Origin: Colius striatus
Taxonomy: Eukaryota; Chordata; Aves; Coliiformes; Coliidae
Reading direction: 5' to 3'
NCBI RefSeq assembly: GCF_028858725.1
Contig: NC_084762.1
Coordinates: forward strand, 9,309,374 to 9,373,373
Length of the DNA: 64,000 nt
Of this stretch, positions 53,101 through 62,100 are shown piece by piece. Both the position numbers and the translations under genes were made by a program. The notes under the pieces are model-generated. The model was not told where the DNA came from and ran no database searches. It saw only the letters and a list, made by a program, of their open reading frames with translations. The stretch's first letter is position 1. Each line of letters starts with the position of its first letter.

Positions 53101-56100
53101 TCTGGGCATTTGTGTTGCATTGTTTAGGAAACCTGGGATTATAATCCCTGTTACTGGTGGTATCAGGGTCTTGGCAGGCCAAAGACAAGCCAATAACTTA
53201 AACCTGGCTGTTTCACACATGTGCAATGAGGAGACTGGAATGAACTACAGTTCAAATAATGCCTCAGAGCCAGCAACCTTATTACCAGGCATACTTTTTA
53301 TCCCCCAAAACACTGTTCAAGAACTCATTCAAGAAGTAAGCACATCTTGATGGTTATTTTTTATGCTACATTGTCTTTTTTGTTACAAAACACTCCAGTA
53401 GAACACAACATTCTTGCATGAGAAGCTGAGCAGAAAAATGTTTAAGTGATTTTTTTCTGACTATTGTATTGCTAAAGGACTCAAAAGTAAGCTGCTCTTT
53501 TTAAGGAGCATGACTTGTATAAGTGAAGGAAATATTTTATCTTCTACTTTTGGATCACACCCTCACAAAAACCATCACCATTCCTAATCTATGTTTAACA
53601 GGTGGTGTTTAGTACTAAGAAAAGGGTGGCAATGGTCAGTTGGTAGAATATAGAGATGTTAAGTATAAAGCATCTGATTTTGGCTAGAGAAAGGAAAAAA
53701 CAGAAAGTCATCAGGCATGGCTCTGACTTACCTGTCTGGATTGTCAGCAGCACAGACAGAATCAATTAGTCCTACATCGAGCGTACCCTAGAAACAAATA
53801 GCCAACCAGAAGAGGAGGAAGACGTTTACATTAGTCACAGTATTCACAGACAGGGGAAAGGAGCAGCACCTTTGATCAAGCAAAATGAACTGCAGATTTG
53901 GGCATCAGTTTCTCTTAATCATTAAAACTGCTGAGGGGAAAACTAAGAGATTTGGAAAAATAGATCCAGTAAAAGATTATCTCTTGTTAACCTGGAGGCA
54001 GCTCTTATTTTTGCTATCCTTCCAAACCTGTTTGAATTTCTCACCTCGAAGTGCCATCCCAGTATACATGGCATCCTCTCAGAACAAACTTCTGAAGCCA
54101 TTAAGCAGGGTTTCTTTTTCCCCTTTGCTTGGTTCCCAATGTATCCCATTTATTCCCAGGGTATGTTGTACAGAGTGATAAATGCAGCACCAGAGAAATG
54201 TCAAATTTTCAGCTTTTGGGTTTTCAGTTTACTCAGTAACTGTGTCTTTGCAAAACTTCAGACTCAAGCATACACTGTGATACGATAGGGAACTGGACCA
54301 GAAAAAAAGAGCCCCCAAAACGTCAGTTATTTTTCATCAAGGTGCATGATGGGAGAGGAATCTCTTCTTGTACAGCTATAGGACCAAGGACTTGGAGCCT
54401 CTAGCCAGCTACCACTGCACTGAAGGAAACCTAGGTTGTGACTCTTAGAAGCTGTGGCCACCACAGTGTCCCTGGTTTCTAAAAACATTTGCTTTGACAA
54501 GTTCTTTGAATGTAGACTTACCACAGCATTCTGTGGATTTGCCTGCTCATCGTGCATCTCTCGGATCTCTTGCTCTGTGGACGCATGGACTTGACTCAGT
54601 ACACTGAACCACTGGCTGTGGAAAGAAAGGCAGCAGAGTAAGTCAAACGTTGCTGCTGCACAAGCCTACTGTCACCTTTGTTCTGCAGAGATCTAGCAGG
54701 TTCTGCAGGTTTTTGAAACTGCTTAAAATTCCTTTTGTCAACGTGCATGAAAGCAACAGGGCTTTACTGCAGTTCAAGTAATGTTGTGCACAAGCAAGCC
54801 CCTCCAGATCTCCCAGCCAAGCTCAGGTCATACCCTTCTTCCTGAAGACAAACACCTTGTGCAAAATGTATCTGAGAAACTGGCAGCAAGCACACTGGAA
54901 CATCTGTGTGCTTAGAGAGTATTATTTGTAACACATCCCACACATTTCACTTGGAAAAAAATACATTACTAGCTACAAACAAAGCCTTTGATGAGAAACC
55001 CAACCTTCAGATTATAAGTTCTGCTGCACTGGTAACATGACTGGTAAAAGTTCCTTACAATGATCCTTCTGCAAAGACCACCCAAGTCTGTGAAGTCCTC
55101 TACAGAACCACACGCAAGAGGAGAAAAAGAATGAAAACCCCAAGCAAATACCTCTACAGTTTTTGTTCCCTATGGAGCATTGGAAAATCCAGCTGCTGGA
55201 AGGACCAGTCAAGTTGAACCAGGGCCAATTTGTGCCACTCCAGTGGCCTTGTATATATCCACAACAGGAAAAGTGGCAGAGAGGTTTCCAGTACTTTGTC
55301 CCCTAGTGTTGAGCAGCAATTGCAGAAGGATTTAATTCCAGCCACACCTCCTGCTTCTGGGAAATCTCAACCCTCCTGGCACTGGAATATGATAAAGCTC
55401 AACTGCTCTAAGCAATCCCACTGAAATCTGAGGGCAGAGCTTGGCCTGTTTGGTGGGTTCCCGAATGCCATTCTTTGAGATATGAATTTGCCATTCTAAT
55501 GGAAAGCACCTGGGGCCAAGTTTTCAAAGGGCTGCAAAGCCCAGCCTTTAAAACAGACTCTTCACTTCTCTGCAAAGGCTCCTGCATCACCACCAGCTAC
55601 GAAACAAATGCAAAACTACTGGATTTAAATATGAAGCTATCTTTTCTGCAGTTGCTTACACTCACAGAATTTATGCCTAGCACACCGAAGCTGCCTCTTC
55701 TAACTCCAGCATCCAGAAAACAACTGTTCCCCATGCAACAGACACCTGGAAACAGAACTGCCCAAACAGCTGGAGAAAACCTCTGTAGTCTGTCAAACAG
55801 TACCACTGCTCCCATATCCTAAATCCTTTTGCTTTCATTAGAAACAACGCAAGGCATGAAGAAGAATGGAGATTTAGAGTGCCTGACAATACAGAAATGA
55901 GAATGTATTTAGGTCTGATCCTTTTCTTGAGACACACAGACATCCCAAAGAGAGGGGCTGAGTTAAGATGAGGTTACTGAAGACTCCTAAAAACGAGGGA
56001 AGGGTCACCTAGAGAGAAGGAACCATCAGCTGAGGAAAACTAAACCTCATCTACCAAAAATTGCCAGAAGTTAACTTCAGCTTTCTTTTCTGGGCTGGGG

Positions 56101-59100
56101 AATTACAAATTTATTTAAATGTCAATCTCCTATTCAAAAACAAACAAAGAGACTTCACAGCATCCTGTGCATGTTTAGTAATAACTTGTTATTGGATTTG
56201 AAAGAAGAGTTCAGAGATTTCATAAGTTCATGTAATCTTTGTGTAAACAGTGAAAAAGAGATTAATCTTGCCAATTCACAAAATACAAAGGCAGATTTTA
56301 CTCTCCTTTTGCTTTCTTCCCTCTCTGGACCTCCTTTGTTTATCACTCGAGTCCCAGAGCTCAGGAACAGGGAAAAATATGGAGTAGGCGTTTGAAAGGC
56401 ATAAACCCTCAGCAAAGGCTGCCCACTGGAGCATTACTTCTTTCCTCAAATACATTTCCATGACCAAACCAGTAATTCCTCTTCTTGGGGGATGTGGCAG
56501 GTTACTTTTGTTTTATCATAGCATCCTGGAATGGTAGGGTTGGAAGGGACCTTTACAGATCATTTAGTCCAACCCCCCTGCCCATCATTTGGACAAAAAG
56601 CAACCTCAGATCATGATCCAGCCCATGTACAAAACACCTTTTTTCCAATAGCAGATCTAGAACCAATATAGGCCAATAATTTTGTGCTTTGCTTTAGCAA
56701 TCCCAAACATTGCTGAGGCTCAGGCTTAGGGCTATCTCTAAACCCTTACAACTCTCCCTCATTAACATCTTCTGGGATGGCTGAGAAACAAAGAATGGTG
56801 AAACATACTGGTGAAGAGTAATTTAACCTGGACAGTGTGTTATGTGCACTGTACACACCAATAGTGTCTAGCCTCTCCTCCTCCATGTCTCAGAAAGGAG
56901 AGAGATGCATGACAACAGACAACTCTTGATGCTGATAATTTCTTACTGGTCCCTAGGGCATGCACACAAGTCTATTAGAAGAGACTTTAGCTACATACAT
57001 CACACCACGTAAGAATCTTCACAGTAACTGCTGGGAAGCTCATCCCTTACTTCAAGGATGATTTTGAGGATGCCCACAAAACAAAGACCGATTCTGCATT
57101 GGAAAGCATTGCTAAATTTATACTCAGGGTCCTGTGACACAGGAACATTTTACACCTTTAGAAATAATAGAGTACCATGTAACTTTCAAGGCTTCTGAGC
57201 AGAGTAGCTCAAGTGATGTTGACACAGGCACCCTGTATTCTGGCCTTGGGGCAGCAAGGCAGTGGGTAATAAGCTTTGATTACTAAGTTCCCTTTATTTA
57301 CATGCTTAGTTTTTCCAGGCAAGCACATTATTATCTCACATGAACTGTAGTGTAGGGATTTTCTTTTCTTTCTCATTTGTAAAAAGAGGCACTCCAACTG
57401 ATCTGACAAGTCAAGCTTGCTCCTCACCTACCAGCCCTCCCCTGCAGTTTGATATGGATCCTTTAGTAATGAAAGCAAGATCCTTTTTACATCAGCAGAA
57501 AGGGAAACACTCTCTTGCATGCTCTTCTTACTGATGAACACGCTTCCACCCTAAAATCCAGTGACCACACTACAACTTTTCTCTGAAAAAGTTCTAGCCT
57601 CTGCTTTGGTGAACAGATCTCAGCCCTGAACCACTTTATTTCAGGTGGATTACAGGGCTTTAAATACTGATTTAATCTAAGCAGCTAAACACGGCAGGGT
57701 AATGCACAAGATAAGCATCAATGGCTGCTGAGTGCCTCTCAGACACGCTCTGCTTGGGAAAGTTCCTAGTAATAAAAGGGTAACAGTCAAATTCTAGGCA
57801 AATTTCCATTGTCAGTCTGATTCTTCCCAGTATTGTTCTGCAACAAGGTTTTCTTCTCAGCAGACCTTTTGAAAAAGTGTAACATGCAATGTATTTAACA
57901 CAGCCTGAATATCCTGTGACAGTAGGCAAAGTAATTGATGCCAAACACAAGTCAGAATGCCACAGAGGTTGTAAAAGAAAAGAGAGAAGAGAGAGGAGAA
58001 AGAAAAGGGAAAAGGGCCTGATGATTTTCATACCTTGCATCCTCAGGAGACTCAGCAATTAAGTGGTAGGTCCTGTCACCCATTATTAGGTCAATACCAT
58101 TTTCTTTGCCTGTATTGTCAACAATCTCTCTGAAAAGCAGAAAAAGCCACAATTAAGCTTTAGGGATTGTCAGCATTTTGAAAATTCTGTTCTGTTGGGA
58201 GGCTTAGAAACAACTGATACTTCCAATAACACCAGTCAGCCTTAACTGGGTTCATTTGCAAGACTCTCAATGTGATGTATCAACTATAGTTGCTGTGTTT
58301 TCTGCCTACGTGGCACAAATACTCAAACTATTATGAATGTCACTACACCAAGTTGACTATTCTGTTATTGTTTTAACACGAACTAAAGAAAAAGCATTAT
58401 CAAACCTCAAGAATGGCAAGGACAACTGAGTGGAGGGCTGGATTTATTTCTGAACTGTCTGCATACACAAGTAATTTTTTGAGTGGTAAAGGAACGCTCT
58501 TGAAGATTAAAACCTGGATTAATGATTCTGTGTGGCTTTGTCACCATAAAGACAATTACAAACGTGACTTCCAGAAAAAGCTGAGCACTCATCTGCTGAA
58601 AAATTCCATCTTTCTAATTTGCAGTTTGGACATCTAAGTATCAATACAGTAAACAACCATGAACCACAAAACACAAGCTTTTTTAGGAGTAGTAGATAAG
58701 GCTTTTCTGAAGGTTAAGAAATCAACTTTCATTTCCTTTTTGCTACTTTACTGTATTGGTCTGAAGCTCTTTATTTCCTTAACTAGCTATGCTTCCTTAT
58801 CAGCTATACTGTTCTCATAGCGCTCTGCTCTATATAAAAAATATAAGGAAGCTCTGCTTATCAGACTCATGAGGCCAATTTATCTGCTACTGAAGAAAAA
58901 AGCTATAGTTCGGTATTGTTTCCTTTAACTTGGTTCCCTTCTCTCTCAATAACAGCGTCCGACAGAATCTTAAGAGTTGGAAGGGACTTTGAAAGATCAT
59001 CCAGTCCAACCCCTCTGCCAGAGCAGGACCACCTAGAGTAGGTCACACAGGAACCTTTATTTAATTTAAACAGGGTCCCTACCATGGGGTGCTGAAATAT

Positions 59101-62100
59101 ATAAGTTGCACAATATGTTAGGAATGCACTCAGTGATTAAAATTACTTAGAAAAGCTCTTGCTTATTTCTTGTGACATACTGCTCTTCAAACACAAGTTC
59201 CCTTTCTTTTAGCTATTTTATGGCCATATGATCATCGATTGAACCTAGTCCAAGGTAGGTTCAACAGCCTTTACCTCACAAGTGTTAAGGTAAGTTGAGC
59301 AAAGAACTTCTGCAGGGCGCACTCAATGAAACAATGTGATGACAACAAAGAGAAAAGCCTTAAAAATATTGAGGAAAATATGCTAAATACATGCTGTGGT
59401 ACATGAGACAGAGTCAAATTCAGTTTCAACGACAACAACAAAATTGTTGTAGGAATTTCAGTTGCTATTCAGAGATTTACTTGACAGCCAGCAGCCCACT
59501 GGTTTTACACAAGAACGTCAGGATGCTCATTGAAACTATTTACTCCACTCTGCTTGAGATCAGGCTCAAGCCACAACTTCCCAAGAAAAGATTAATCTAA
59601 GCTTCCAATTTAGTTTAAGCACTCTGTTAAATTAACAAAATAAGATGGATAGTACAAGGAGCAGAATGGAATCAAGTATTAGAGTAAGTTCTATTTTTCT
59701 CTACCTTGGAAAAGAAAAGCTTAGGTACACTCTTATACAGAAATGAGACTGCCAGTGTTAGAAGGCTTCAGTTTTTAAATTAGTTAGATAATTCCTAAGT
59801 TCATAAAGCATCCTGCCTGTTCAGAAGGAAAACTGTCAACCCTTATAAAACTTCTTTGATGCATTCTGCAGGAAACAAAGAATTTTAAGGCACATGGAGA
59901 TTTAGTTGGCGAGACACAAGTAATGAAGTTAGGTTTAGTAAAAATACACATTTGAAGGACTTTTTGACCACTACCACAATTATTTCAAACATGAAAAAAA
60001 AGATAAATGCATACATAAAATACAGCTTTGACCCAGGCTAACTTAAATATATTCAAGGCCTATTAATTCCACCCTCTTCGTTCTAGGTTTGCCTGCAGCT
60101 ACAGACTTGGCAACATGCCTCAAATTGCCTTGGGAATCATTACAGACTGTGTAGGGCCTCCAGTCTGGGAGAAAGTATAGATGGGTTCATAATAGCAGCA
60201 GTTTTCTTAAGTGTCTGGCACTGGCTTAGCTCTGGAGTACTCTGTAGATTTAAGAGAGAGCCAAGTAAGGACAACACTCGCTTTCAATAACTTCACCACA
60301 CACATTCTCATGATTGCATTCACATAATTTGAAGGGAGGGCGCTCAACAACTTCCCAGATTAAGCCCCAAGAAGTATTTAGGAGGAACTGTGGCCAACAT
60401 ATAAAAACATATAAACCTACTTGGCTGTTCGGACGTCAATGGCACCCTTTAGCTTTTCTTCACTGTCGTTTTCAAAGTACATCAACCTGGATTGTCTGAG
60501 AACAAACCATCGTTTCTTCCAGTTCCTTCTGGAAAGCGTGGATGATCCACCCCCCTTTTTGTGAAGCCAACCTTGCTTAAGTGCTTCCTGCTTGGAACGA
60601 AACCACAGGAAGGTCTCATCTTTCAGGACACACCAGCGTCGCTTCCATGTGTTTATTAAGCCACCTGGCAAGAGAGATAGATCTGGGTTTGCAGGTAGTT
60701 AAGACAAACAATTTATGTTATAAACCACAAGCTGTGACCAAAGGAAAGCTGGAAGATGCTGAGCAACAATGCTGCAGTTAAACTGCATCTCTGCCATAAG
60801 TCACCAAACCAAAGATGTCATCTTTGCATCTCCTTAAGGCCACCAATGTCCTTGGCAATCTAAAGACCCTTAGATTAGAAATTATAATAAATATCTAAGC
60901 AACAAAATCATGTCTGTAACATAAATACAATTATCTTTATTTACACATAATACATATACAATAAATAATAAATTATTCCAGTCTCACTACACACAAGAAT
61001 TGGATCTTTAACCCTTTTTTCAGTGTATCTCAATGATAATCCCAGAAAAATTTAGTCTTACTTTCCTCTCTCCAGGTTATTAGGAGGTAACAATGTTCCA
61101 CTCAAACCCACAAAACCTCAAAAAGCTATACTTGGAGTAGGAAGCAGACTGGTGTGAGCTCAGTCATAGCAAACTATGGCCGTATGGTAGACAATACACC
61201 TTGCACTTGAGTTACATCACAGTTGTAAAACCCTTAACCAAATAACAATACTCCTGTCATTCCACAAAGCCTTACTGCCAACTCTGTCAAAGTCAGAGCT
61301 GTGCTACCGATGGCTGCACTATTTTTTACACAAACATCCCTGTTCTTGTCCCAGGAAAATAAGTGATGTTACAGCGATGGGTATCCTCCAAGGATTCATC
61401 TAGGTTACAATCTACTATCAATCATGAGAAGATAAAGCCAAGGATCTTCACCAGAGAATTCCTGTGTATATTTTCCAGAGTTTCTCACCCCACTTTGCTA
61501 CACATACTCTTCTCCATGTCTTTTGGATCAAAAAATGAAAGCAGACTGAGGTCAGTAAAACAGGTCTGCAATGCAGAACGCTGTTTACGTGACCAGATTT
61601 TGGGAGCAGGAATCAGCTCTCCTCAAAATCTGGCACAATTTGACTTTGTGAGTTATTCTGCTATATTTGTACTGTATATTCCACAGTTTAAGAGCCAGCA
61701 AAGATGTAAAATGAAACAGGGTCAGCCCAAAATGTTGATGTTCTTTGCAGAAGGGAAGAACACTGCCAGATGTAAGCTGCTGCAAGTAACTTCATTTGAG
61801 AGAGATTTCTTTTTGAGAGTAATTTTTCTACCATCCTTTAAAAAGTAAGAAAACAGCTTAGCTCCACAGGTATTGGAAGTACAAGGTATAACAAGATATT
61901 TCTGGATATTTTGTGTATTTAGTGAATTCTGAGTCACTCAGTACCTTTCATGTACAGAAAGCTGTGAAAGTAGGGCAGGCTGACACAGCTATAGACCGAA
62001 TCCCTCCGGTAGGAAAGCTCATCATCTGTGTCAAACCTGGAGTCAAAATCTTCTTCGCTGTCTTCAAACTACAGAAGAAAGGAAATAAAGGTGAAATGAT

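Noticed and set aside
53081..53350. 89-codon plus-strand frame in a MYO10 intron
   Set aside because: Unrecognised and isolated; composition is no different from the surrounding intron.
61363..61848. 161-codon plus-strand frame in a MYO10 intron
   Set aside because: No recognised domain, antisense to MYO10, no flanking exon or promoter signal. Treated as a chance frame, although it is long enough to be worth a database search.
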